Assembly (NCBI GenBank): GCA_002499345.1
Contig: DALF01000008.1
Span: 1 to 47,830, forward strand
DNA length: 47,830 bases
Source of the DNA: Euryarchaeota archaeon UBA170
GTDB lineage: Archaea; Thermoplasmatota; Poseidoniia; Poseidoniales; Thalassarchaeaceae
Reading direction: 5' to 3'
Of this stretch, positions 7,117 to 15,591 are shown piece after piece. Position numbers and translations under genes: made by a program. The notes under the pieces are model-generated. The model did not search any database and had not been told where the DNA came from. It saw nothing but the letters and a program-made list of their open reading frames with translations. Within the stretch, counting starts at the first letter, position 1, and each line of letters begins with the position of its first letter.

Positions 7117-10100
7117 TGCCTCGAAGAAATGACCTCTCAAGAATAGTGATTCTCGGAAGCGGACCGATTAGGATTGGTCAGGCGGCCGAGTTCGATTTTT
7201 CAGGATCGCAAGCATGTAGGGCTTTGAGAGATGATGGATATGAAGTAATTTTAATTAATTCCAATCCAGCTACTATTCAGAATGATCCAGAAATGGCAGA
7301 TAGGATATACATTGAGCCACTTCTTCCAGAGGTTGTCAAGAGAATTCTGGAGATTGAGAAACCGGATGCAATTCTAGCAGGAATGGGTGGTCAAACAGCA
7401 TTAAACATCGCTTCTGCCCTGGCCAAGGATGGCTCATTAGATGAGTTAGGCGTAGAGTTGATTGGATGCGATCTAGCATCAATAGACGAGGCAGAAGATA
7501 GGGATCTTTTCAAGAGGGTATGCGAGAGTATCGATCTTCCAGTTTGCGAGGCAGTAGCCTGTTCCACAATAAGCGAGGTATTGAATGCGGCTGAAAAGAT
7601 TGGAAAATATCCTCTCTTGATCCGCCCCGCATTCACTCTTGGAGGATTGGGCGGAGGTACTGCATTCAACAAAGGAGAGCTAGTTGAGATCGCAAGTCAG
7701 GGACTTTTGCAATCAGCAATAGGGCAGGTTCTGATTGAAGTCAGTATTCTGGGATGGCAAGAACACGAGTATGAGGTCATGAGAGATGCCGCCGATAACG
7801 CAATCATTGTCTGCACCATGGAGAATCTAGATCCCATGGGCGTCCATACAGGCGAATCTGTAGTCGTAGCTCCTCAACAGACACTCTCTGATCGGGACCA
7901 TCAGATGCTAAGGGACGCGGCCTTGAAGCTGATTAGAAGGCTGAATATCAAGGGGGGCTGTAATGTTCAGTTCGCAGTACAGCAGTCAACAGGGCAGTAT
8001 CGAGTAATAGAAGTCAATCCTAGAGTATCGCGGTCGTCAGCCTTAGCTTCTAAGGCGACAGGTTACCCGATTGCTAGAATGGCTGCACTGATAGCTGTTG
8101 GATATACTCTGGATGAGCTACCTAATCCAATTACTGGAAGGGGGACTACTGCGGCTTTTGAACCTACATTAGACTACTGCGTCGTGAAAATACCTAGGTG
8201 GCCATTTGATAAATTTAGGACAGCTGATAGAACTATCGGGACATCCATGAAGTCCACCGGTGAAGTCATGGCAATTGGCAGATGCTTCGAGGAGGCATTC
8301 CTCAAGGCATGGGCTAGTTTAGAGTATGGCAAACCCCATCCAAGGCCACTGACTATGGCTGACTCTTCAGGAGGCGAGTCTATGGATGAGAGGTCCTCAG
8401 AAGAACTACCCACGGCCATTTTAGAAGATTGGCTGAGAGTCCCCACAGATAGGAGAATGTCTGCAATCATGGAGGCATTCAGAAGAGGGTATTCGTTAGA
8501 GGATGTTAGGGACCTAACTGGAGGAGTAACTAGGTGGTTCTTACATAGATTTGAGAAGATGGCCGCAGTTGAGACTGAGATTAGGGCCGCCGGTGAGATG
8601 GGGCTCCGCCCCTCGGAGATACCAGAGCCTGAGATGAGATCATGGAAGGGAATGGGATTTACCGATTTACACATTGCAGATGCCCTCAGTGGATTCCCTC
8701 CTTCTGGATTCAAGAATTTGCCCTCAGGGAGGGGAGAGGACTCCGTGACAATCAGAAGGCATCAATTAAGCATCCACCCGAGATTCAGAATGGTTGATTC
8801 TTGTGCGGCAGAGTTCGCCGCGGTTACTCCTTACTACTACTCAACATATGAAGGAGGGACTGGCGATAATGGTATTGATTTAGTTCCAGGGCTAGAAACT
8901 AAATCCAAGCAAAGAGTAGTTGTTATTGGATCAGGTCCTATCAGGATTGGCCAAGGGATAGAGTTTGACTATGGATGTGTCCATGCAGTAGGCGCAATAA
9001 GGGAAATGGGGCATGAAGCAATCATAATAAATAACAACCCAGAAACTGTTTCAACAGATTTCGATACCAGCGATAGACTATATTTTGACCCGCTTAATCT
9101 GGAATCAGTTTCTGAGATTTTACTACGGGAGAAAGCTCATGGAATCCTTCTTCAGTTTGGTGGACAGACCGCTATAAACCTGGCTTTGCCACTTTCAGAC
9201 AGCTTACCTCATTTGGAAAAACTAGGCCTAAGTATGATTATCGAAGGAACTACTCCAGAAGCCGTTGATGAGGCGAGTGATAGGAAGAGATTCGAGGAAT
9301 TTGCGGAGAGGTGTCAGTTGAAGATGCCTAGGGGGATGACCGCTACAGAACCAGAAGGGGTCAGAAAGGCAGTATCTTCTATTGGATACCCAGTCCTCAT
9401 TAGGCCGTCTTATGTCTTGGGAGGAAGGGGAATGGAGATATTATCCAATGACAGGCAATTAGAGACATACATGAGTGAGGCATTTCTTTCTCCTGATAGG
9501 CCACTACTCATAGATGAGTATCTAGGCAATGCCATAGAGCTCGATGTCGATGCAGTTTGTGATGGAGAAGAAGTTCTAATCGGGGCTATTATGGAACATC
9601 TGGAGGAGGCCGGTATTCACTCAGGAGACTCGACCTGCTTTATCCCTCCTCAGAACATCTCTGATCTAGTACTTTCCCAAGTAGAGGAATGGACCACTAT
9701 TATTGGCTTGGAATTAGGAATTAGGGGTTGTTATAACATCCAATTCGCCATAAGGGACGAGGAATTATTTGTTCTAGAGGTAAACCCAAGGGGATCAAGA
9801 ACATTCCCCTTTGTCGCTAAGGCCACTGGAGTTCCTCTGGCTAGAATTGCCGCAAGAGTCGCTCTAGGGGAGAAATTATCATCACTTGATATCCCCGAGC
9901 CTCAGACTGAGGCAGTATCGGTCAAGGCTCCTGTTTTCCCATTCATAAAACTCAGAGGACTGGACCCTGCGCCCGGTCCCGAGATGAAATCAACCGGCGA
10001 AGTTATGGGCTCACATGCGAGACCAGCCGCTGCGTATCTCAAAGCAAGGATGGCCACAGAGCTCCCAGTGCCTACTTCCGGAGGGGTCTATATCACTGTG

Positions 10101-10484
10101 AAGGATAAGGACAAGAAAAGTACAATCAATCTGGCAAAGCGTCTGCAAGACATGGGCTTCAAGATTCACGCTACTCCTGGAACTGCATCCGTTCTCAGAG
10201 ATAACGGGTCAGTGGATGTCGAGACATGTTATAGAATTGAAGATAGGAAGTCACCAGATGCTCTCGATTTAATGAGAAGGGGGATGATTCAGCTGGTTAT
10301 TAACACCCCTACTGCGACAGGAGGAGCAGTACTGGATGGCAATATGATGAGGAGACTAGCCGTAGAACTAAATATTCCGTTTGTCACTACTATGGCTGGA
10401 GCTAAGATGGAAGTCGAAGCAATAGCTGAAATGCAGCTAGGCACTCCAGAACCTCGATTATTAGAGATTTCTACACTGGAATAA
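7116..10484 (+). CDS. carB: Carbamoyl-phosphate synthase large subunit
   Basis: Makes carbamoyl phosphate from bicarbonate, two ATP and ammonia tunnelled from CarA. The GTG start at 7116 overlaps the carA TAG by one base and gives 1,122 residues, a full-length CarB. The two ATP-grasp halves are both present, each opened by a GSGPIRIGQ block (near residue 15 and again after about residue 600). Each has an ENLDPMG or equivalent loop and an EVNPR segment. Between them lies the oligomerisation region, and at the C terminus an MGS-like allosteric domain (ATPGTASVLRDNG, INTPTA). The open frame extends upstream to 7005 inside carA, but that is not real coding. The gene ends 1 base before the convergent pseudouridine synthase. 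Confidence 0.97.
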   Translation: MPRRNDLSRIVILGSGPIRIGQAAEFDFSGSQACRALRDDGYEVILINSNPATIQNDPEMADRIYIEPLLPEVVKRILEIEKPDAILAGMGGQTALNIASALAKDGSLDELGVELIGCDLASIDEAEDRDLFKRVCESIDLPVCEAVACSTISEVLNAAEKIGKYPLLIRPAFTLGGLGGGTAFNKGELVEIASQGLLQSAIGQVLIEVSILGWQEHEYEVMRDAADNAIIVCTMENLDPMGVHTGESVVVAPQQTLSDRDHQMLRDAALKLIRRLNIKGGCNVQFAVQQSTGQYRVIEVNPRVSRSSALASKATGYPIARMAALIAVGYTLDELPNPITGRGTTAAFEPTLDYCVVKIPRWPFDKFRTADRTIGTSMKSTGEVMAIGRCFEEAFLKAWASLEYGKPHPRPLTMADSSGGESMDERSSEELPTAILEDWLRVPTDRRMSAIMEAFRRGYSLEDVRDLTGGVTRWFLHRFEKMAAVETEIRAAGEMGLRPSEIPEPEMRSWKGMGFTDLHIADALSGFPPSGFKNLPSGRGEDSVTIRRHQLSIHPRFRMVDSCAAEFAAVTPYYYSTYEGGTGDNGIDLVPGLETKSKQRVVVIGSGPIRIGQGIEFDYGCVHAVGAIREMGHEAIIINNNPETVSTDFDTSDRLYFDPLNLESVSEILLREKAHGILLQFGGQTAINLALPLSDSLPHLEKLGLSMIIEGTTPEAVDEASDRKRFEEFAERCQLKMPRGMTATEPEGVRKAVSSIGYPVLIRPSYVLGGRGMEILSNDRQLETYMSEAFLSPDRPLLIDEYLGNAIELDVDAVCDGEEVLIGAIMEHLEEAGIHSGDSTCFIPPQNISDLVLSQVEEWTTIIGLELGIRGCYNIQFAIRDEELFVLEVNPRGSRTFPFVAKATGVPLARIAARVALGEKLSSLDIPEPQTEAVSVKAPVFPFIKLRGLDPAPGPEMKSTGEVMGSHARPAAAYLKARMATELPVPTSGGVYITVKDKDKKSTINLAKRLQDMGFKIHATPGTASVLRDNGSVDVETCYRIEDRKSPDALDLMRRGMIQLVINTPTATGGAVLDGNMMRRLAVELNIPFVTTMAGAKMEVEAIAEMQLGTPEPRLLEISTLE

Positions 10485-10485
10485 T

Positions 10486-11250
10486 CTATAATTTTGTAAT
10501 TCTGTCCATAATGACTTCCCTAGACTCCTTTTTGTACTCTCCAGAGTTTAGTGAATAAGCATCTAAATTTAATCCTCCGATAGAGGACCTATGTAATTCC
10601 AATACCCTGTTTCCAAGCGACTCGATCATTCTACGAATCTGTCTTTTCTTGCCTTCGAATATTGTTACTTCGATGCTGTAATTACTGATCTTTGTTACTT
10701 CAGCTGGCATGGTCAAATATTCCTCGGTCATTCCGTCTCTGGTGATATCAATACTTACGCCCATTCTAATCGAACTAATTAGCTCGGAAGTAACCCTCTT
10801 GGATACTTTGACAGCGTAAGTCTTTCCAATATTTTTTGATGGATTAGCAATATCGTTCACTAATGATCCATCATTGGTCATTATCAAAAGGCCAGTAGTT
10901 CCTTGGTCCAGCCTTCCTACCGTGACCAAAGAGTCCAACACCCGTGAATCAATACGCCCCTCGAATAATGAAAAAACTGAATTCTTGTTTAGGGACCTCT
11001 CATGTTTATTTATTCTCGAGCATATCACTCCTGCTGGTTTATTCAAGATGAAGTAGTCATAATTACTAGGTAAACTCAATTTAATGCCCTTGAAAAGGAC
11101 CTCTCTCTTCTCTGGATTGAACTCATATGAAATATCTTTAACAACCCTTCCTCCAACTGTTATTGAGCCGTCCCAAACTGCATTCTTGGCTTTATTCTTA
11201 GAACTAAAATGCCCAGTCCTAGAAAGAAACTGATGTAGCCTTATTTTCAT
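10486..11250 (-). CDS. RsuA/RluB-type pseudouridine synthase
   Basis: Isomerises uridine to pseudouridine in RNA, most likely rRNA. A short N-terminal S4 RNA-binding domain (residues 1-60, RLHQFLSRTGHFSSKNKAK) is followed by the catalytic domain with the GRLDQGTTGLLIMTNDG block bearing the catalytic Asp, KTYAVKV, and the EGKKRQIRRM motif. The 254 residues match the bacterial RsuA/RluB/E/F family. Archaea normally modify rRNA by other systems, so a bacterial origin is likely. The specific target site cannot be predicted. The ATG at 11250 has the Shine-Dalgarno AGGTGAT three bases upstream, overlapping the stop of the DUF393 gene. It is the last gene of the minus-strand run beginning at gfcR or dut. 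Confidence 0.92.
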   Translation of the reverse strand: MKIRLHQFLSRTGHFSSKNKAKNAVWDGSITVGGRVVKDISYEFNPEKREVLFKGIKLSLPSNYDYFILNKPAGVICSRINKHERSLNKNSVFSLFEGRIDSRVLDSLVTVGRLDQGTTGLLIMTNDGSLVNDIANPSKNIGKTYAVKVSKRVTSELISSIRMGVSIDITRDGMTEEYLTMPAEVTKISNYSIEVTIFEGKKRQIRRMIESLGNRVLELHRSSIGGLNLDAYSLNSGEYKKESREVIMDRITKL

Positions 11251-11258
11251 CTAATCAC

Positions 11259-11648
11259 CTAATCTATCCTGAACGTACATTTCTCAGGACGCTTGAAGAA
11301 GAGATGTCTGTATTTAGCAACTATTCGATATGATAAATCCCTAATGGGGAGGGGCACTATCCATAACACTGGAAAGACCACTCTCCAGTGTAGTCCCATG
11401 TAAAGAAGACAACGTATTGCCGCCGCTGATCGAATGTATGTTCTTCCGTCCCTAATCAGATATACTGTATCGGCGCGTCTTAATGATTCTGGCATTCTAG
11501 AAAATAGTATCTCGGCATCCTTAGAATTACCAGGTCTGAACGCCAATAATTCCCTATCGATAATTCGCTTATCTATGAAGTTCGCCAAGCGATGACAGAG
11601 GCCACAATCTCCATCGAGAATCAATACGTCACGAGCATCTTCGAGCAC
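11259..11648 (-). CDS. DUF393 (DCC) thiol-disulfide-type protein
   Basis: A 129-residue protein with the DUF393 hallmark DGDCGLC close to the N terminus (VLILDGDCGLCHRLANFI), which resembles a thioredoxin-like CxxC redox site. The family's later IRSAAAIRCLLYMG and LSYRIVAKYRHLFF segments are also present. Members are small predicted redox proteins of undefined substrate. I place the start at GTG 11648, which overlaps the TAG of the upstream DUF2071 gene by one base (TAGTG) and has GGAGGTGGT six bases before it. A TTG at 11672 is also in frame but lacks such a site. The translational coupling suggests the two proteins work together. Confidence 0.85.
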   Translation of the reverse strand: MLEDARDVLILDGDCGLCHRLANFIDKRIIDRELLAFRPGNSKDAEILFSRMPESLRRADTVYLIRDGRTYIRSAAAIRCLLYMGLHWRVVFPVLWIVPLPIRDLSYRIVAKYRHLFFKRPEKCTFRID

Positions 11649-12373
11649 TATCTGACCACCTCCGCAGACCAAGTCCTGACATACACTCCTTCTGAAACGT
11701 GTACTAAGTCCGGAGTTAAGACATCATCAATTCCCAGATCGAACTCTTCAGTGAGGGAGTTAGACTCCAATTTCACATCTCCAAGGCCAAATTTCCAGGG
11801 TTCATGGTGGGTATAGGCTATGCACAAATTACCACGATGGAAGGTGTAAAGACAATACCTTTCGAAAAGGAACTCTTCCAGGGTTCCTTTAGCGGCCGAC
11901 TCGTCTTGTTCGTTCCATTCGCATCGGCCAACAAGCTCATGACTGCCATCCTTTCTACTGGTGTTCCACTGATATAGTCCGTTTCTGGACTGGACACTAG
12001 CTAACGAGTATCTGTATGGCAACCCATAGGCCTTGGGTGCATAGGAGCAAGTTATCAGGCTCTGCGCCTCAAGCGTCAAGAAAAGAACACCTCCACGACC
12101 TCCGCGCCTAACATAAGTTCTGATATTAATTTCAGGGAAAGTGGATATTCCGGGTATTGGGAATAATAACCTCGGCCTGACATTGGCCATAGTAAATGGA
12201 ATTGTCCCAATGAAAGCCCTGCCTTCGAAGAGATCGATCTCCAGTCCATCTGGGATGTACTTGGCTAACTTCATCGGATCAACTTCCCAATGCATGAATG
12301 TCAGATTCTTCCACTCTTGAACTAATGAATGAGGGCGTTCAGGCATTGGAAATGGCAGGTGATCAGATCTCAT
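11648..12373 (-). CDS. DUF2071 (YqjF-like) protein
   Basis: About 241 residues matching the DUF2071 layout: RPHSLVQEWKNLTFMHWEVDP near the N terminus, a PDGLEIDLFEGRAFIGTIPF block, a FPEINIRTYVRRGGRGGVLFLTLEA core, and a C-terminal VKLESNSL region. The fold is related to acetoacetate decarboxylase, but the family's activity is unknown and I see no obvious Schiff-base lysine. The start may be the ATG at 12373 or a GTG at 12388 whose bases overlap the lysS stop (GTGA). The downstream DUF393 gene starts on its stop codon. Confidence 0.83.
   Translation of the reverse strand: MRSDHLPFPMPERPHSLVQEWKNLTFMHWEVDPMKLAKYIPDGLEIDLFEGRAFIGTIPFTMANVRPRLLFPIPGISTFPEINIRTYVRRGGRGGVLFLTLEAQSLITCSYAPKAYGLPYRYSLASVQSRNGLYQWNTSRKDGSHELVGRCEWNEQDESAAKGTLEEFLFERYCLYTFHRGNLCIAYTHHEPWKFGLGDVKLESNSLTEEFDLGIDDVLTPDLVHVSEGVYVRTWSAEVVR
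11655..11663 (-). promoter_or_regulatory. Ribosome binding site deciding the DUF393 start
   Basis: GGAGGTGGT on the minus strand, six bases before GTG 11648. It is the same nine-base string, with almost the same spacing to a TAGTG junction, as at carA-carB. Confidence 0.65.
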
Positions 12374-12384
12374 GATTAAGCCCT

Positions 12385-13953
12385 TCACACACCCTTCAGA
12401 AGCTCAATTAAAGTATGCCTATCCATCTCAGAGATTAGGGCTGATGCCCTCGGCCCATACCTTCTTCCAAGTAGGGCCCAGTATAGTGCCGCGAAACCAT
12501 CCTTCCCCTTCAGTCCGTAAATCCCCATACATTCCCTAATCGCATCTTTGATGGAATCTTGGTTCCATTCACAATTTTCCAGTGATTTGCTCAATTCTCT
12601 CAAAAACAGCCGCTGCTCTTCTGTAGTATTTTCTCTAAATTCCTCTCCAATAATTGTCTGAATTATTATTCTGGCATCTTCGGGAAAGTGTTTTCCATCG
12701 ATCCAATTCCTCATCTTGCCCAATCTAATCGCCAATGAATCTCCAGGTTCGCCAGATAGATGGCCACTGTTCCTCAGAGATTCCCAGACCTCATCATCCG
12801 AGGACTTAATTTGTGCTAGCATAGATAGATGCCTGAAAGAAACACCTCCTATAGATTCAGAGGGATCCGAGTTCCTTACAACTTGACTCAGTCTAAGGGC
12901 ACCCTTCCTAGTATCAATCCTCGTCTGCATACGTTTTGTAATTTCACCAGTCTCGATCCTAGAAAGAAGACGTTCATATTCATCAGCTATTTCAAACAGT
13001 GCAGATCCAGTATCGAACTCAATATGCCGTCCAATTTTACTCCTGGCTATGACATATCGAAGAATTTCCGGAGGAACTAATGAAAGGGCTTCCATTGGCC
13101 CTATTGTAACTCCCGATGAACTCGACATCGGCCCCATCCCTTTGAGTTGAATCCACTCATAAACTATTTTCTCAGGGGGATTTCCCCCAAGAACTTTACA
13201 AATCGGTATACCTGTATCGAAACTTCCTCCTGCGGCACCATGATCCTTGCCTGCTGGCTCACAGGTTACTTGATGTATTATCCATCGAGCAGCCCAATCA
13301 ATTCTCCAAGGCATCTTCCCTTCTGCCTTCCTGATGTCGGCCCTCCCAGTAATGCCATGATCATCCTCCCAATGGACAAAGGGGTATTCGTAACCAGTTA
13401 CTCGAACTCCATCCATGCTCCCATTTGATCCACGAGGGCTATATGGAAACCAGTCTTCAGGCAGATCCCTTCCAGAGATATCCATAATAATCTCTCTAAT
13501 CTCTTTCTTCTTGCTGATGGCGAGATCAATCTTTTCTGAGAACCTTCCATCTTCGTAAGCCTCATGATTCATCACTATTTCAGGGAATACTCCTATCTCC
13601 CTCAGGGACTCTAGAAATGGATTAACGAAGAAATCAGCATAGCTACCAGAATCAGTACTTGGCGTTCCATCAGGATTTGGCGCCGGGATATATGCCAAAG
13701 GTACACCAATGTATTTCTCATATTCTGGAGATAGAAAGTCATACACTCTGCGCAATGGATCCATAGAATCTACAATGAATACATACCTTGAATCAAGCCC
13801 AGAATCGAGGCAGGCCCTATGGATCATCTCAGCCGTTAGAATTTCCCTAAGGTGGCCGATATGAAATTCGCCCGATGGAGTTATTCCTGAGACTATTACT
13901 TGTGGTACTTTCCTCTCAGACAATCTCTGAGCTCTGAAATCTGCCCAGTGCAT
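12385..13953 (-). CDS. lysS: Lysyl-tRNA synthetase, class I
   Basis: Charges tRNA-Lys with lysine. This is the class I enzyme found in most archaea and some bacteria, not the class II type. The nucleotide-binding HIGH signature is exact at residues 31-34 (GEFHIGHLREI), and the second signature appears as MSSSSG in the KGMGPMSSSSG loop. The 522 residues are the normal length, with a helical anticodon-binding part in the C-terminal 200. ATG 13953 is preceded by GAGGAAGAG and lies 9 bases after the gfcR-like gene, so the two share a transcript. Confidence 0.96.
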   Translation of the reverse strand: MHWADFRAQRLSERKVPQVIVSGITPSGEFHIGHLREILTAEMIHRACLDSGLDSRYVFIVDSMDPLRRVYDFLSPEYEKYIGVPLAYIPAPNPDGTPSTDSGSYADFFVNPFLESLREIGVFPEIVMNHEAYEDGRFSEKIDLAISKKKEIREIIMDISGRDLPEDWFPYSPRGSNGSMDGVRVTGYEYPFVHWEDDHGITGRADIRKAEGKMPWRIDWAARWIIHQVTCEPAGKDHGAAGGSFDTGIPICKVLGGNPPEKIVYEWIQLKGMGPMSSSSGVTIGPMEALSLVPPEILRYVIARSKIGRHIEFDTGSALFEIADEYERLLSRIETGEITKRMQTRIDTRKGALRLSQVVRNSDPSESIGGVSFRHLSMLAQIKSSDDEVWESLRNSGHLSGEPGDSLAIRLGKMRNWIDGKHFPEDARIIIQTIIGEEFRENTTEEQRLFLRELSKSLENCEWNQDSIKDAIRECMGIYGLKGKDGFAALYWALLGRRYGPRASALISEMDRHTLIELLKGV

Positions 13954-13962
13954 TTCTCTTCC

Positions 13963-14547
13963 TCAGACAGTCACTACTCTGACAAGTCCACGCAGAGGAA
14001 CGCCCTCGATTTCGTTTCTGTGGGACTTATTGGCAAGAACCATGCATAGCTTTACTTCCGCTCCAGCAGCTCTTAGATTATTCACTGTCTTAGCCATAGT
14101 TGTTCCTCCGGAAAGAACGTCATCAACTACAACACATTTCTTCCCTTCCACGTCAGCGAAGACCTCGGAGATGTGCCCCCCTCCATCTTCACTGATGCTC
14201 CTACTCACGGCTAGGTCAAGATCCATCTGTCCGCCAATGGCCTGAGCAAACGCGATTCCATTGATACTGATTCCAACGATGGTATCTACATCGTCTCCAA
14301 TTTCTTCTTCTAAGATGTCGCAGAAGACATATGAAATCGCTTCTATCCTTCCGGCTTTAACAGCAATGGACCTCCATCCGACTCTAATGTCGTCCGGCCT
14401 GTCATCAGAACCTACTCCTCCGGAGGAAAGCCACTTGATAGTAGTCTGGGAAAGAGACATCTCATCTGCGATCTGCTGGGTATTGAGTCCCTTGGAACGG
14501 TATTCTTCTACAGTGGCCCGTAAATCATCCACGCTACTTGTCATCAT
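13963..14547 (-). CDS. GfcR-like HTH phosphoribosyltransferase (PyrE-like)
   Basis: A 194-residue archaeal protein with two parts. Residues 5-45 form a helix-turn-helix (GLNTQQIADEMSLSQTTIKWL). The rest is a type I phosphoribosyltransferase domain with the PRPP-binding motif VVVDDVLSGGTT at about residues 139-150. The arrangement is that of the archaeal orotate-phosphoribosyltransferase-like group, which includes the transcription regulator GfcR of haloarchaea. It may sense PRPP or a nucleotide and control transcription rather than catalyse. Pyrimidine genes (carAB, pyrH) and dut lie within 10 kb, but no target can be named. Two adjacent ATGs (14547 and 14544) could start it. Confidence 0.88.
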   Translation of the reverse strand: MMTSSVDDLRATVEEYRSKGLNTQQIADEMSLSQTTIKWLSSGGVGSDDRPDDIRVGWRSIAVKAGRIEAISYVFCDILEEEIGDDVDTIVGISINGIAFAQAIGGQMDLDLAVSRSISEDGGGHISEVFADVEGKKCVVVDDVLSGGTTMAKTVNNLRAAGAEVKLCMVLANKSHRNEIEGVPLRGLVRVVTV

Positions 14548-14616
14548 ACTGGGCTACTGTCCGCTTCCTATGAACCTATTGAGAATAGAGTATTGAAAAC
14601 CTCTAGTTGCAGACAG

Positions 14617-15066
14617 CTAGAAACGGCCGGTGCTCCCAAATCCCCCATCGCCTCTCTTGGTATCTCCCAATTTTGCTATTGAAACCTCCTTGAAAGAAAC
14701 CTCAGGAATCGGAGAAATCAACAGTTGGGCGATTCTTTCTCCGGCCTTCACTGTGTATGAATCGCCTTCCCCAATCCATGTCATAAGAACAAACAGTTCA
14801 CCCCTGTAGTCTGCGTCAATAGTTCCAATACTGTGCGGCAGTATTAGGCCCTTTGAGCCCAATGAAGATCTGGCTCTAACTTGTCCTTCGTATCCCACGG
14901 GGATTGCCACCCTCAGTCCAGTGCGCACCTTCACACTTTTCCTAAATGGAATTACAGACTCTTCAAGAGCATAAAGGTCCCATCCCGCGGCATATTCGCT
15001 ACCTCTGGTTGGCAGCCTTGCATCATCCTCTGTTCTCGCGACCATGACCTCTAGTGACTCTTCCAT
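14617..15066 (-). CDS. dut: dUTP diphosphatase (trimeric)
   Basis: Hydrolyses dUTP to dUMP, keeping uracil out of DNA and supplying thymidylate synthesis. All five motifs of the homotrimeric family are visible in order: AGWDLYA, RSSLG, GTIDADYRGEL with the catalytic Asp, GERIAQLLI and the C-terminal RGDGGFGSTG that closes over the substrate. Length is about 149 residues. The ATG at 15066 has a TATA-like element 26 bases upstream, suggesting a leaderless message. A TTG at 15087 and an ATG at 15045 are alternatives. It is divergent from the aIF2-beta gene and followed 70 bases later by the gfcR-like gene. Confidence 0.95.
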   Translation of the reverse strand: MEESLEVMVARTEDDARLPTRGSEYAAGWDLYALEESVIPFRKSVKVRTGLRVAIPVGYEGQVRARSSLGSKGLILPHSIGTIDADYRGELFVLMTWIGEGDSYTVKAGERIAQLLISPIPEVSFKEVSIAKLGDTKRGDGGFGSTGRF

Positions 15067-15086
15067 GACCTGTCCCAGAGGTGTCA

Positions 15087-15096
15087 AGATTTTACC
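15087..15096 (-). promoter_or_regulatory. TATA-like element of dut
   Basis: GGTAAAATCT on the minus strand, centred about 26 bases before the ATG at 15066. This is the spacing expected for a leaderless archaeal transcript. Confidence 0.45.
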
Positions 15097-15153
15097 TTGC
15101 CCGATAGCCGTATCTCCCGGTGGGGTGAAAAGGAGTGGTATGTTCGGAACAGT

Positions 15154-15564
15154 ATGGATGGTTTCGACTACGAAGAACTTCTCGACAGAGCTCGTGAAAG
15201 AATTCCAGAAGGAATTAGTCAGAGGTCAAGATGGACTATGCCAGAGCCAGAAATACTGATTGAGGGTAGTCAAACCATTTTGAGAAATTTCTCAGACGTA
15301 GTCGACGCAATGGATAGGGATGCAAATCATGTATATCAGTATCTTCTCAATGAGCTAGGAACCTCAGGAACCAGGGAACAATCGCGAATAATGCTGAAGG
15401 GAAGGGTACCGCCCAAGAGAATCAAGGAAAAACTAGTGAGCTATGTCAAGACATTCATCCTATGCAACCAGTGCAGAGCTCCAGATACGAGATTCATCAA
15501 GGAGGATAGGACTACTCTTCTGAAATGTCAAGCCTGTGGTGCTACTAGGCCAGTTAGGCTTTAG
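15154..15564 (+). CDS. Translation initiation factor aIF2 subunit beta
   Basis: The beta subunit of the heterotrimeric factor that brings initiator tRNA to the ribosome in archaea. The 136 residues match the family: an N-terminal helix (DYEELLDRARERIPEG), the central alpha-beta domain (EGSQTILRNFSDVVDAMDR, YLLNELGTSGTREQ, LKGRVPPKRIKEKLVSYV) and a C-terminal zinc finger with CNQC and CQAC pairs. The start is ATG 15154; the frame is open to 15097 but family alignment and length favour the ATG. It diverges from dut with an 87-base gap. Confidence 0.95.
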   Translation: MDGFDYEELLDRARERIPEGISQRSRWTMPEPEILIEGSQTILRNFSDVVDAMDRDANHVYQYLLNELGTSGTREQSRIMLKGRVPPKRIKEKLVSYVKTFILCNQCRAPDTRFIKEDRTTLLKCQACGATRPVRL

Positions 15565-15591
15565 CCCAATTAAGGGGCATTAGGGATACTA

